Shown piece by piece: positions 55,642 through 64,000 of a stretch of DNA of 64,000 nucleotides; positions within the stretch are counted from its first letter, which is position 1, and every line of letters starts with the position of its first letter. Where the stretch lies: the NCBI RefSeq assembly GCF_014384885.1, contig NZ_JACRST010000001.1, forward strand, positions 459,794-523,793. Direction: 5' to 3'. The translations under genes were made by a program, and so were the position numbers. This DNA is from Ligaoa zhengdingensis (lineage in GTDB: Bacteria; Bacillota; Clostridia; Oscillospirales; Ruminococcaceae). The notes under the pieces are model-generated. The model had not been told where the DNA came from, ran no database searches, and was given only the letters and a program-made list of their open reading frames with translations.

Positions 55642-57348
55642 ATGGAAACGGGAATCTATTCTTCGGTAAACACCATATGGGTGTTGGTTGCGGCCGCACT
55701 TGTGTTCTTTATGCAGGCGGGCTTTGCGATGGTGGAGGCGGGCTTCACCCGTGCGAAAAACTCCGGTAACATCATCATGAAAAACCTGATGGACTTTGCC
55801 CTGGGAACCCCGGTCTACTGGCTGCTCGGGTTCGGCATTATGTTCGGTTCCAGCGGGCTGCTGTTCGGTTCCTTCGACCCCATGGTCCGTGGGGACTACA
55901 GCGCGATCCTGCCCAGCGGCGTCCCGCTCTACGCATTTTTGATCTTTCAGACGGTGTTCTGCGCCACGGCCGCGACCATCGTATCCGGCGCGATGGCGGA
56001 GCGAACCAAGTTTTCGGCCTATTGTATCTACAGCATCGCCATCAGCGCCCTGATCTACCCGGTATCGGGCCACTGGATCTGGGGCGGCGGCTGGCTGGCC
56101 CAAATGGGCTTCCATGACTTCGCGGGCTCCACGGCGGTTCACATGGTGGGCGGCCTGTGCGCCCTGATCGGCGCAAAAATCCTGGGGCCCCGCCTCGGCA
56201 AATACGGCCCCGACGGCAAGCCCAATGCGATCCTCGGCCACAACCTGACCATCGGCGCGCTCGGCGTATTCATCCTATGGTTCTGCTGGTTCGGGTTCAA
56301 CGGCGGCTCCACTGTCTCCGCGACCGGCGACAGCGTCCTGTCCTCGATGGGTGAAATTTTCTGCACCACCAACATGGCGGCTGCGGTGGCGGCGATCACG
56401 GTGATGTGCATCACCTGGCTGCGCTACAAAAAGCCGGATGTTTCGATGACCCTCAACGGTGCGCTGGGCGGCCTGGTGGCCATCACAGCGGGCTGCGATA
56501 TGGTCTCAATCGGCGGCTCTGCAATCATCGGCGTCATCGCCGGTTTCATCATCGTCTTCGGTATCGAATTTGTCGACCAGAAGCTCAAAATCGATGACCC
56601 AGTCGGCGCGGTGGGCGTCCACTTCCTGTGCGGCGCAAGCGGCACCATCCTCACCGGCCTGTTCGCCCGCGACGGCGGCGTGTTCTACGGCGGCGGCTTC
56701 CGCTTCCTCGGCGTTCAGACGTTGGGCGTCGTCGCGGTCTGCGCCTGGGTGGCCGTCATGATTACCATCGTCTTTCAGGTGATTAAACACACCATCGGCC
56801 TGCGCGTCTCGGCGGAGGAGGAGATCGCGGGTCTCGACATCAAGGAGCACGGCCTGGCCTCCAGCTACGCCGACTTCATGCCGATGCCCGCCGCCTACAG
56901 CCCCGCTGTGGCTGTCGATCCGGCGACCCCCGCCCCTGTTCCGGTTGAAGCCGCGGTCGATGTGGAGCGCAGGGAGCGCGCCTTTGCCTCCGACACCAAA
57001 ATGACCAAGATCGATATCCTGATGAAACAGAGCCAATTTGAGTCCCTCAAGGCCGCGATGAACTCGATCGGCGTCACTGGCATCACCGTGACCCAGGTGC
57101 TCGGCTGCGGTATGCAGAAAGGACGCAGCGAATACTATCGCGGCGTCCCGGTGGAACTCAACCTGCTGCCCAAGATCAAGGTGGAGATCGTCGTCTGCAA
57201 GGTTCCGGTCGATCTGGTCATCCAGACCGCGAAGGGTGTCCTGTACACCGGACACATCGGCGACGGCAAAATTTTCGTTTACGACGTGGAGAACGTCATC
57301 AAGGTGCGCACCGGCGAGGAGGGCTACGACGCCTTGCAGGACGACTGA
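55642..57348 (+). CDS. amt: Ammonium transporter fused to a C-terminal PII signalling domain
   Basis: A 568-residue protein. Residues about 1-400 form an Amt channel with 11 predicted membrane segments and the twin His residues (STAVHMVGG and AVGVHFLCG). A linker rich in Pro, Ala and Val follows (about 410-450). Residues 454-565 are a complete PII (GlnB/GlnK) domain with the T-loop Tyr at 499 (EYYRG), and the C-terminal GKIFVYDVENVIKVRTGEEG. Normally GlnK is a separate protein that blocks Amt; here the regulator is built in. ATG 55642 follows AGGAGG. Confidence 0.95.
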   Translation: METGIYSSVNTIWVLVAAALVFFMQAGFAMVEAGFTRAKNSGNIIMKNLMDFALGTPVYWLLGFGIMFGSSGLLFGSFDPMVRGDYSAILPSGVPLYAFLIFQTVFCATAATIVSGAMAERTKFSAYCIYSIAISALIYPVSGHWIWGGGWLAQMGFHDFAGSTAVHMVGGLCALIGAKILGPRLGKYGPDGKPNAILGHNLTIGALGVFILWFCWFGFNGGSTVSATGDSVLSSMGEIFCTTNMAAAVAAITVMCITWLRYKKPDVSMTLNGALGGLVAITAGCDMVSIGGSAIIGVIAGFIIVFGIEFVDQKLKIDDPVGAVGVHFLCGASGTILTGLFARDGGVFYGGGFRFLGVQTLGVVAVCAWVAVMITIVFQVIKHTIGLRVSAEEEIAGLDIKEHGLASSYADFMPMPAAYSPAVAVDPATPAPVPVEAAVDVERRERAFASDTKMTKIDILMKQSQFESLKAAMNSIGVTGITVTQVLGCGMQKGRSEYYRGVPVELNLLPKIKVEIVVCKVPVDLVIQTAKGVLYTGHIGDGKIFVYDVENVIKVRTGEEGYDALQDD

Positions 57349-57417
57349 CCGTCGCTTTCCGCAGCACCCCAACCTTTTTCTATTTGACTTACCTCTTTGA
57401 TTTGAAATTCCCTATCT

Positions 57418-57464
57418 AAACCCAAAACAGGACGGAGTTGATTCTCCGCCCTGTTTTGGGTTTT
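57418..57464. terminator. Bidirectional terminator between amt-PII and the histidine kinase
   Basis: AAACCCAAAACAGG and CCTGTTTTGGGTTT arms (14 bp) with an inner GGAG/CTCC stem. T-rich ends occur on both strands for these converging genes. Confidence 0.9.
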
Positions 57465-57465
57465 A

Positions 57466-59553
57466 TCACAGATCGGACAATTCGATCTGTGCGCGTTTGA
57501 GGTGATTGTCGCGGCTCAGGTTTTGCTTCAGGGTCGCCACCCCACCGACCGGCTCGCCGCCGTGCAGCGACCGCGACAAGGTGAAGCGGAAGGTCGCGCC
57601 CCCATCGGGGTTGTTTTCCGCGCTGATTACGCCGTGGTGCATCTCCACCAGGGCTTTACAGATGGAAAGACCCAGGCCGCCGCCATCGCTGCGGCGCACC
57701 AGACCGCCCAGCCTTGTGGTGCAGAATCGCTCAAAAATATAGGGCAGCAGTTCGATGGGGATTCCGCCACCGTTATCCTTCACAGCAACTTCGATCTCCT
57801 TCTCGCTTGCGGAGACCAACACCTGGATTTTTCCCCCCTCTGGGGTGTTTTTGATGGCGTTGGAGAGCAAGTTGAGCAGGATGCGGTCGACCATATCGCG
57901 GTCGCAATCGATCGACGTGCCCTCCTGTAGCGAGGCGGCAAAGCTGATTGTGATCCCCTTTGTCTCGGCATAGGGCAGCGCGGATGCGACGCTCTCCTGC
58001 ACCGCGGGGATGATTTCACATCGCTCCAGCCGTAAGGCCAGATGGCTGTTGTCAATCCGGGTGGAGTCCACCAGGTTGGCGGTGAGGCGCAACAGCTTAT
58101 AAGAATTTTGCTCGATGTAGGAACAAAGTTTTTTGTAGTCTTCGCTCCAGTCGCCCGTTCCGCTCCGTTTGAGCTTCATCGTGAGCAGTTGTAACGAAGA
58201 AAGGATGATATTGATGGGGGTCTTGAACTCGTGCGACAGGTTGGCAAAAAACTCTGATTTTAGCTTCTCCATCGCAAAGGATCGCTCCAATTCCAGGTTG
58301 CGCGCTTCGATCTGCTTCTGGTTGGTGATATCACGCGCGATCATCACCAATGAATCCTCCCCCCGCATCAGGGTTGCGTTGATCTCCAGGTGGATCACCT
58401 GGCCGTCGATGCAGACATAGCGGTGGCAAAAGCCGCGCATGGCCCCACAGGTGCGCACCTGGCGCAGCACATAGTGGGCATATTCCCGATCCAAGGGGTC
58501 GATAAATTCAAAAAACGGCCGGCTCAGCAGGATGCGTTTGGGGTAGCCGAGCTTTTTGATGAATGCGGCGTTGATCCTGCAAAATTTGTTTTCCGGACCG
58601 ATCGTCGCAATAAAGTCGATGCTCTCATCGAAGATGGTATTGAGGTCGTTCTCTGCGCGGGTGCGCTCTTTCAGCTCCTTTTTGACCTGCTCGAACAACA
58701 TCGCATTCTTGATCTGGGCCGAAAGATAGCGGCAAAGTGTGCGCAAAAACTCACACTGTTCAGGCGTAATCCCTACGTTTTGAGAATGTGCGACCGATAG
58801 AGCTGCGATCGTCCGACCGTCGCCCCGAATGGGGAAGCAAATAATCTTTCTGGCCTTGGTGTGCAGAAGGTATTCCCGCACCTGGAGATCGGGGTATTCT
58901 TCAATCGGAACCTCCACAATCTTGCCGGTCTGTACGGTTCGGTAAGCGAGAGGGTGTTCGTCTGAGAACGCGGCGGCCTCGTCCTGCTCATCCACTCGGT
59001 CGGGAATCACACGGTAAAACCGCCCGTCGCTGTACACAAAGATGCCGAAAATGAGAACATCCATGATGCGACGAACTGTGGACTGCGCATCGATCACAAT
59101 CTCCTGAAGATCGACTGTGTTGGCGGTGCGCTCTAAATAACGGTTGAGCAGATCAAACTCCAGCCTCCGGTTCCGGAGCTGTTCCTGTTCATTCCAGGCA
59201 GCCGTGACATCTCGCACCGAACCTGCCAGCATTTCACCGTCTATCCGTTCCCCTGTCGCCTCCAACCAACGCTCTTGGCCCTCCTGTTTGACGCGATATT
59301 GGATGCAAAACCGGTCGATCTGCTCCAACTGCTCGTCAATATCGACAAATTTTTGCCATTCCTCTGCGCCCAACAGCATTTTTATAAATTGTAGACTTAA
59401 AGGGGTTCCCGAAGCCACGCCGTGCAGGCGCTGCGCTTCCTTGGACCACCACCCCGTACCGCTCGACAGATCGTATCCCCAGCAGCCGATGTCCTCCCCG
59501 AGAAACAGCTTGGAGCTGTGGCATTGTTCGGCTTCTTTGCCAAGATCCTGCAA
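57466..59553 (-). CDS. PAS-GAF-PAS sensor histidine kinase
   Basis: A cytoplasmic-looking kinase of 695 residues with no clear membrane segment. Domains in order: PAS-like (about residues 20-125), GAF-like (about 150-300), PAS with PAC (about 305-430), HisKA with His441 (ANLSHEFKTPINI), and HATPase_c (NLLSNAIKNTPEGG, DNGGGIPIE, GGGLGLSICKALVE). I chose TTG 59553 because the AGGAGG is too close to the TTG at 59562. The adjacent upstream gene is a Spo0A-like response regulator, so the kinase probably phosphorylates it. Confidence 0.9.
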   Translation of the reverse strand: MQDLGKEAEQCHSSKLFLGEDIGCWGYDLSSGTGWWSKEAQRLHGVASGTPLSLQFIKMLLGAEEWQKFVDIDEQLEQIDRFCIQYRVKQEGQERWLEATGERIDGEMLAGSVRDVTAAWNEQEQLRNRRLEFDLLNRYLERTANTVDLQEIVIDAQSTVRRIMDVLIFGIFVYSDGRFYRVIPDRVDEQDEAAAFSDEHPLAYRTVQTGKIVEVPIEEYPDLQVREYLLHTKARKIICFPIRGDGRTIAALSVAHSQNVGITPEQCEFLRTLCRYLSAQIKNAMLFEQVKKELKERTRAENDLNTIFDESIDFIATIGPENKFCRINAAFIKKLGYPKRILLSRPFFEFIDPLDREYAHYVLRQVRTCGAMRGFCHRYVCIDGQVIHLEINATLMRGEDSLVMIARDITNQKQIEARNLELERSFAMEKLKSEFFANLSHEFKTPINIILSSLQLLTMKLKRSGTGDWSEDYKKLCSYIEQNSYKLLRLTANLVDSTRIDNSHLALRLERCEIIPAVQESVASALPYAETKGITISFAASLQEGTSIDCDRDMVDRILLNLLSNAIKNTPEGGKIQVLVSASEKEIEVAVKDNGGGIPIELLPYIFERFCTTRLGGLVRRSDGGGLGLSICKALVEMHHGVISAENNPDGGATFRFTLSRSLHGGEPVGGVATLKQNLSRDNHLKRAQIELSDL

Positions 59554-59558
59554 GACGC

Positions 59559-60329
59559 TCAACCTCCTGTCATCCTGTGCCGCTCCATTCGCAAATGTTC
59601 CGCCAACAGCTTTAAAAATCTGCCGTTTGCCGGCCTTTGGAAAGATTCTCCATGTTCCATTCGCATCAAAGCGCAGTACCTCTCATTTCCATTTTCATGT
59701 ATTCTCTGGATGGTTTTTCGCAGCGCGCTTTCCACGCATTCTGCCGTGGTATTCTTTTGGCGTGCCACACTGGTGTAAACCACCTTGGTGATGGAACAGG
59801 GAGTTTCCTCCCGCAGAATCACCTCCAGGGCGCAGACCAAATATCGATAGCCCAGAAGATGGGTGGGTACGCCCAATTCCATCACCAGGTTGGCAATCTC
59901 GCTGTGATAATCGTACATTGTTTCTTGCGAACCAACAGAACAATCGTCCGGCTCAAGCACCAACAGAATTCGTTCCAGCAGATCGTCAAGTTCATAAGGC
60001 TTGATCATATAGTAACTCGCACCCAAAACAATGGCATGTGCAATAAACTTTTCTTCGCCAACTGCGGAGGCTACCACAACTGTCGGCAACTTTTTGGGCG
60101 GCTCCGCGCGCATCCGTTCAAGCACCGATATTCCGTCCAACTTTGGCATGACCAAATCGAGCAGAACCGCGTCGGGCAACAGGGTATAGATCTTTTGCAG
60201 CGCATCTTCCCCATCAAAGGCTGTCCCGCACACCTCGATCTCGTCGGTCATCCTAAAAAAGTTTTCAAGGATATCGCACATTTCCTTGTTGTCATCCACT
60301 ATCAGCAACTTGCTCTTCCGCCGCGCCAT
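59559..60329 (-). CDS. Spo0A-like response regulator
   Basis: A 256-residue regulator with a receiver domain (DD pair at 12-13, phospho-acceptor Asp58, Lys in MIKPY) and a C-terminal domain that matches Spo0A (MELGVPTHLLGYRYLVCAL, then SITKVVYTSVARQKNTT and SALRKTIQRI). It is the sporulation master-regulator fold, but the recognition helix reads RQKNTTAECVESALRK where Spo0A usually has KYNTTASRVERAIRH, so it may be a paralogue with other targets. Its gene ends six bases before the histidine kinase start. Confidence 0.85.
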   Translation of the reverse strand: MARRKSKLLIVDDNKEMCDILENFFRMTDEIEVCGTAFDGEDALQKIYTLLPDAVLLDLVMPKLDGISVLERMRAEPPKKLPTVVVASAVGEEKFIAHAIVLGASYYMIKPYELDDLLERILLVLEPDDCSVGSQETMYDYHSEIANLVMELGVPTHLLGYRYLVCALEVILREETPCSITKVVYTSVARQKNTTAECVESALRKTIQRIHENGNERYCALMRMEHGESFQRPANGRFLKLLAEHLRMERHRMTGG

Positions 60330-60350
60330 TCTGTCATCCTCCGGTTGTTG

Positions 60351-60644
60351 TCAATCTTCCTTCGCACACGTCAGATCAGCTACAATGTCCCGCCATGTTG
60401 TCATCCGGACAGCGTTTTCATAGAGATACCGCAGGAGAAGTTCCACAAAATCTTTCGATTCAGAGATATGGTCGTCGCTCTCAACGGAAACTTGGCCATC
60501 CACTTCTGTCTGGATGAGCTCAATACCGTAACAGTTAAAATCGTCCATACAGGTCTCTGCCAGGCGGTAGTCGATGGTTTGTCTCTCCTTTGTGCTGCTC
60601 AATTGAGAAAATGTCCGTGAAAAAAGAGTCTCGGCTGTTCGCAT
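60351..60644 (-). CDS. Small acidic protein, possibly DUF6514
   Basis: A 97-residue protein with a strand-rich middle (YRLAETCMDDFNCYGIELIQ) and an end that reads SKDFVELLLRYLYENAVRMTTWRDIVADL. This resembles small Clostridia proteins grouped as DUF6514, but I am not certain. GGGAGGAG precedes ATG 60644, and a TTGTGC-17-TACAAT promoter lies upstream. It precedes the Spo0A-like gene by 21 bp, so the three genes probably form an operon. Confidence 0.65.
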   Translation of the reverse strand: MRTAETLFSRTFSQLSSTKERQTIDYRLAETCMDDFNCYGIELIQTEVDGQVSVESDDHISESKDFVELLLRYLYENAVRMTTWRDIVADLTCAKED

Positions 60645-60776
60645 GTAATTTCTCCTCCCTTATATGACAAAATTCGCTGTTTCTATTGTAATTCTTTGTG
60701 ATTTATTGCACAAGGGAAGAAAAACGACTTTTTTCGAGTTTTGGGCGGGAAAAACCGGCGCTGCCTAGAAAACGCC

Positions 60777-60825
60777 TTGACAATCCCTCGAACAGATGGT
60801 AAAATTCTTTATAGAACATTTGTTC
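60777..60825 (+). promoter_or_regulatory. Promoter with a perfect LexA box
   Basis: Perfect TTGACA (60777-60782), 17-bp spacer, TAAAAT (60800-60805). Immediately downstream is GAACATTTGTTC at 60814-60825, an exact match to the Gram-positive LexA/DinR site GAAC-N4-GTTC, covering the expected transcription start. Confidence 0.82.
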
Positions 60826-60847
60826 TTTTTCGTGGAGGAAACCTGCT

Positions 60848-62152
60848 ATGGAGCTTTTGGATAAACTGGCCATTCTCGCGGACGCCGCCAAATACGACGC
60901 GGCCTGCACCTCCAGCGGCGTAGACCGGGCGGGGCAAAAAGGCGGTATCGGCGGCGCGGTATCAGCCGGGCTTTGCCACAGCTTTGCTGCGGACGGGCGG
61001 TGCATCTCCCTGCTCAAGGTGCTGTTCACCAACAGCTGCATCTACGACTGCAAATATTGTGTCAATCGGCGCAGCAACGACACCCGCCGCACAGCCTTCA
61101 CCCCACGGGAGCTTGCGGAGCTGACCATTCAATTTTACCGGCGCAACTATATCGAAGGGCTGTTCCTCTCCTCCGGCATCGTCAAAAGCCCCGATTACAC
61201 CTGCGAACAGCTCATCAAAACCCTGACCCTGCTGCGCGAGGAGTACCATTTTTTCGGTTATATCCACGTCAAAGCGATTCCCGGTGCGGATGATTCCCTC
61301 ATCCAGCGGCTGGGGCTGCTGGCCGACCGCATGAGCGTCAACATCGAGCTGCCCTCTCAGCAGGGCCTGCAGCTTCTGGCCCCCGATAAATCCAAGCTCG
61401 CCATCCTGCATCCGATGGGCCTTATTCAGCGGAAGGTGAACGAAAACAGCACCGACCTGGTGCGCTACCGCCACGCGCCCAAGTTTGCCCCCGCCGGGCA
61501 AAGCACCCAAATGATCGTGGGCGCCACGCCGGACAGCGATTACCAAATTTTAAACCTCACCCAGAGCCTCTACCGCCGGTTCGGGCTCAAGCGGGTGTTC
61601 TTTTCCGCCTACACACCGGTGCAGAGCGACGCGCTGCTGCCTGCTCTGGACACAAAACCGCCCCTGCTGCGGGAGCACCGGCTGTATCAGGCCGACTGGC
61701 TGCTGCGGTTCTATGGCTTCGACGCCTCGGAGCTGTTGGACGAGCGCCATCCGAATTTCAACCCGGTGGTCGATCCCAAGTGCAATTGGGCGCTCAACCA
61801 CATGGAGCAGTTTCCGGTTGAGGTGAACACCGCGGCCTATGAGATGTTACTGCGGGTGCCCGGCATCGGGGTGAAAAGCGCCCAGCGCATCGTCACCGCC
61901 CGGCGCAGCGGTTCGCTCGATTTTGCCGGGCTCAAAAAGATCGGCGTAGTGCTCAAGCGCGCCCAATACTTCGTCACCTGCCGGGGCAAGCCCGTGGAGG
62001 GGCTCAAGATCACGCCGGACGGCGCCATGCGCGCCCTGATCTCCGAGCGGTCCGCCGCGATGCTGCCCCAGAATCAGGCGGAGCAGCTTTCGCTGTTCGA
62101 CCCACCGCCGACCAGAGAGGATGTGATAAAATGCCTGACCGGCCAGCTGTGA
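60848..62152 (+). CDS. Putative DNA modification/repair radical SAM protein
   Basis: A 434-residue radical SAM enzyme of the family described as putative DNA modification/repair (TIGR03916-like). The cluster motif is C64-x3-C68-x2-C71 (CIYDCKYC), and the C-terminal part has a helix-hairpin-helix DNA-binding motif (LLRVPGIGVKSAQRIV). The reaction is not known. ATG 60848 follows GGAGG. It overlaps the next gene by 22 bp and has a LexA box upstream, so it is probably SOS-induced. Confidence 0.9.
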   Translation: MELLDKLAILADAAKYDAACTSSGVDRAGQKGGIGGAVSAGLCHSFAADGRCISLLKVLFTNSCIYDCKYCVNRRSNDTRRTAFTPRELAELTIQFYRRNYIEGLFLSSGIVKSPDYTCEQLIKTLTLLREEYHFFGYIHVKAIPGADDSLIQRLGLLADRMSVNIELPSQQGLQLLAPDKSKLAILHPMGLIQRKVNENSTDLVRYRHAPKFAPAGQSTQMIVGATPDSDYQILNLTQSLYRRFGLKRVFFSAYTPVQSDALLPALDTKPPLLREHRLYQADWLLRFYGFDASELLDERHPNFNPVVDPKCNWALNHMEQFPVEVNTAAYEMLLRVPGIGVKSAQRIVTARRSGSLDFAGLKKIGVVLKRAQYFVTCRGKPVEGLKITPDGAMRALISERSAAMLPQNQAEQLSLFDPPPTREDVIKCLTGQL

Positions 62153-62967
62153 TCTACCGCTACGACGGCAGTTTTGACGGGCTGCTCTGCTGTGTATTTG
62201 AAAGCTACGCGCGCAGGGAGACCCCGCTCGACATCCGGCCGGCGGATGACCCGCAAGCGGTGCTCTTCCCCACTCATGAGGTGCCCACCGATGCGGATCA
62301 TGCGCAGCGGGTGTTTGCATCACTCCAAAAGCGCATCTCGTCCGAGGCGCAGCGGCAGGTACAATACGCTTTTTTGAGTTGCGCAGACGATAAAGCCCTG
62401 CTGATCTACCGTTTTATCCGCCTTGGGCTTCGCCACGGCGCTCGGGTGATGTCCATGCTGACAAATGACACCGTCTGCGCGGTCGACAAGGCGGTGCGCG
62501 CCCTGCTCAACGAGCGCCATCATCTGCTGGAGTTCCTGCGCTTTTCTGATTTTAAGGGGGTGCTGGTCGCCACCATCGAACCCAAAAATTTCGTGCTTCC
62601 GCTGATGCAGGAGCACTTTTGCAGCCGCTTCCCAGAGGAACGGTTTCTCATCTACGACAAAGCGCACGGTATGGCGCTGATCTATCGCCCCTATTCCGCG
62701 CAGATTTTTTCGATCGAACAGCTGGAACTGCCCGAGGCGGATGAATATGAACTGGCATACCGACGCCTGTGGAAGCAGTATTACAACAGCATCGCCATCG
62801 AAACGCGCTACAATCCCCGGTGCCGCATGGGCCACATGCCCAAGCGATTTTGGGGCCATATGACAGAATTTGAGCAGGAGCAGCGGCGTCTGCCGCATAC
62901 CGCCGCCGGACAGGTGCTCCCAGCTTCAGAAACGACGGACCTTTCCTCCCCCACCCGCATAAAATAA
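62131..62967 (+). CDS. Putative DNA repair protein, DUF4130/TIGR03915-like
   Basis: A 278-residue protein of the family that always pairs with the radical SAM gene above. It begins with IYRYDGSFDGLLCCVFESY and has RFSDFKGVLVATIEPKNFVLPL and RFLIYDKAHGMALIY; the C-terminal part (EYELAYRRLWKQYYNSIAIETR) is the DUF4130 signature. It starts inside the preceding gene, so translation is coupled. Its reaction is unknown. Confidence 0.9.
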   Translation: MPDRPAVIYRYDGSFDGLLCCVFESYARRETPLDIRPADDPQAVLFPTHEVPTDADHAQRVFASLQKRISSEAQRQVQYAFLSCADDKALLIYRFIRLGLRHGARVMSMLTNDTVCAVDKAVRALLNERHHLLEFLRFSDFKGVLVATIEPKNFVLPLMQEHFCSRFPEERFLIYDKAHGMALIYRPYSAQIFSIEQLELPEADEYELAYRRLWKQYYNSIAIETRYNPRCRMGHMPKRFWGHMTEFEQEQRRLPHTAAGQVLPASETTDLSSPTRIK

Positions 62968-63033
62968 GACGGGGGATGCAACCTGGCGGCGCGGCCGCTG
63001 GTTGCATAACAACAACGGGAGGAATGACTTCTT

Positions 63034-63858
63034 ATGTATGACAATCGATCTGCCGACCTGCCCGAACCGTTTACCAACCGGGCCACCGGCACCGGCACCT
63101 ATTCCGTCTATCCCGACGACCTCCCCCGCCCGATCAGCGATACCAGCGAGGCGGTGGTGGTGACGCCTGTGCGCGTCCAGGCCGAATTATCCTGCTCGCT
63201 GACGCCCAACTATGCCGCGGTGCAGGACACTGTCGCCTGTGTGCTTGAGGTGAGCAACCGTTCCACCCTCTCCATCTGCAACGTCACGTTGAAGATCCCC
63301 TCCCTCTCGGAGTATCTTGCGGTGAGCGACCTGCGCGCCAACGGCGTGACCCCGCCCTCCGGGCATGACCTGCACAGCGGGGTGATCATCCCGTTCATCG
63401 CCGCGGGTGGCGAGGCCCGGGTCACCTTCCAGGCTACCGTCCTCCCCGGCATCCCCGATCAGGTGGAGATGTGCGCCCACTTGGCCTACACCTGTGTGAT
63501 CAACGAAAATCCGCTTACCCGCGAGATGCACGCCGAACCGCTCACCTTGCAGGTGGTCAAACCCGGCCTGGAAATCAAAAAGCGGGTCGATAAACATCAG
63601 GTCTGGCAGGACGGCGAGGTTGTGACCTATCGGGTGATGGCCTGCAACAACGGCAATCATCCGGTTGAGAACTTGGTAGTCACCGATTCGTTGCCCAAAG
63701 GGATGAGCTACCTGCCCTACTCCACCTGTATCGGTTGTGGAGAACCGATCAATGCAAATCCCGCTGATGGCATCGCGGTGGGCGACCTACCGGCGCACTC
63801 CTGCCTGTGGGTACAGTATCGCGTCACTGTGGCGATCAAGCCGGAAAAGGAACTCTGA
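63034..63858 (+). CDS. DUF11-repeat protein
   Basis: A 274-residue protein with two DUF11-type beta-sandwich modules (about residues 60-160 and 175-272), marked by CVLEVSNRSTLSICNVTLK and YRVMACNNGNHPVENLVVTDSLP. Such modules usually occur in surface or spore-associated proteins, but I see no signal peptide or sorting signal. The ATG at 63034 follows GGGAGG. It is downstream of the repair pair but 66 bp apart. Confidence 0.85.
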   Translation: MYDNRSADLPEPFTNRATGTGTYSVYPDDLPRPISDTSEAVVVTPVRVQAELSCSLTPNYAAVQDTVACVLEVSNRSTLSICNVTLKIPSLSEYLAVSDLRANGVTPPSGHDLHSGVIIPFIAAGGEARVTFQATVLPGIPDQVEMCAHLAYTCVINENPLTREMHAEPLTLQVVKPGLEIKKRVDKHQVWQDGEVVTYRVMACNNGNHPVENLVVTDSLPKGMSYLPYSTCIGCGEPINANPADGIAVGDLPAHSCLWVQYRVTVAIKPEKEL

Positions 63859-63880
63859 GTGATCCTTCCATAACAAAAAC

Positions 63881-63916
63881 AAAAAGCACCGGAGGCGAGG
63901 GACTCCGGTGCTTTTT
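63881..63916. terminator. Bidirectional terminator after the DUF11 gene
   Basis: AAAAAGCACCGGAG and CTCCGGTGCTTTTT arms around an eight-base loop. It separates the DUF11 gene from the converging surface-protein gene. Confidence 0.9.
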
Positions 63917-63949
63917 AATGATTGGCAGAAAAGAAGGGGAAGGGAAGGA

Positions 63950-64000
63950 TTATTTACGTTTGCGGGAGAGGAGGATGCCAGCGGAAGCGATGATGGCCAT
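63950..64000 (-). CDS. C-terminal end of a probable cell-wall-sorted protein (5' part outside window)
   Basis: Only the last 16 residues and stop are visible: MAIIASAGILLSRKRK. A hydrophobic stretch followed by RKRK is the typical end of an LPXTG-type sortase substrate or a tail-anchored surface protein. The LPXTG motif itself would lie outside the window. The bidirectional terminator at 63881 also fits. Confidence 0.5.
   Translation of the reverse strand: MAIIASAGILLSRKRK

Overview
The window looks like chromosomal DNA from a GC-rich, anaerobic, probably spore-forming Clostridium-class bacterium, most likely Oscillospiraceae/Ruminococcaceae. The evidence is the mix of families: a B12-dependent ribonucleotide reductase with an NrdR box, LL-diaminopimelate aminotransferase, a type III glutamine synthetase, a Spo0A-like regulator, a PyrR-controlled pyr operon, DUF4830, and strong AGGAGG-type ribosome binding sites. 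This is inference from gene content; no rRNA or tRNA gene was seen.

Layout. 1-2.1 kb: a FemAB-type peptidoglycan transferase (cut by the window edge), an array of seven small hairpins, and queG. 2.2-5.8 kb: class II ribonucleotide reductase nrdJ, divergent from PRPP synthase prs. 5.9-8.3 kb: a strong promoter, a GEMM-I (cyclic-di-GMP type) riboswitch candidate with terminator, a small membrane protein, a DeoR regulator and an unknown membrane protein. 8.3-15.7 kb: pyrimidine operon pyrR-pyrC-pyrF-carA-carB behind a PyrR attenuator; its CarA has Gly where the catalytic Cys should be. 15.8-19.5 kb: greA, lysS, an unknown protein and a GNAT enzyme. 19.7-25.1 kb: a PucR/CdaR-like regulator and ftsE-ftsX-M23-ctpA; the CtpA-like protein has lost its catalytic Ser. 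25.4-33.5 kb: a pseudouridine synthase, a DUF4830 protein, an EF-G-like GTPase, a large degenerate P-type-ATPase-like protein, rlmB and a small tail-anchored protein. 33.9-35.9 kb: an OGG-type DNA glycosylase and fructose-bisphosphate aldolase.

35.9-57.3 kb is a nitrogen island. On the minus strand, from high to low coordinate, lie a glutamate synthase split into separate proteins (amidotransferase, ferredoxin-FMN domain, GXGXG domain) with purA, a 4Fe-4S protein and a flavoprotein between them, then glnA, an ANTAR antiterminator, a second CarA with an intact Cys, dapF, pyrG, glmS, dapL and nadE. Many of these products make or consume glutamine nitrogen. Divergently on the plus strand are glnN and an Amt transporter fused to a PII domain. 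Both divergent leaders have a perfect TTGACA-17-TATAAT promoter followed at once by a hairpin with the same AAAGGC hexaloop, which overlaps an intrinsic terminator. This fits ANTAR-type antitermination by the regulator encoded in the same cluster.

57.4-64 kb: a PAS/GAF histidine kinase with a Spo0A-like response regulator, a small acidic protein, a radical-SAM/DUF4130 putative DNA-repair pair behind a perfect LexA box, a DUF11 protein, and the last codons of what looks like a sorted surface protein.
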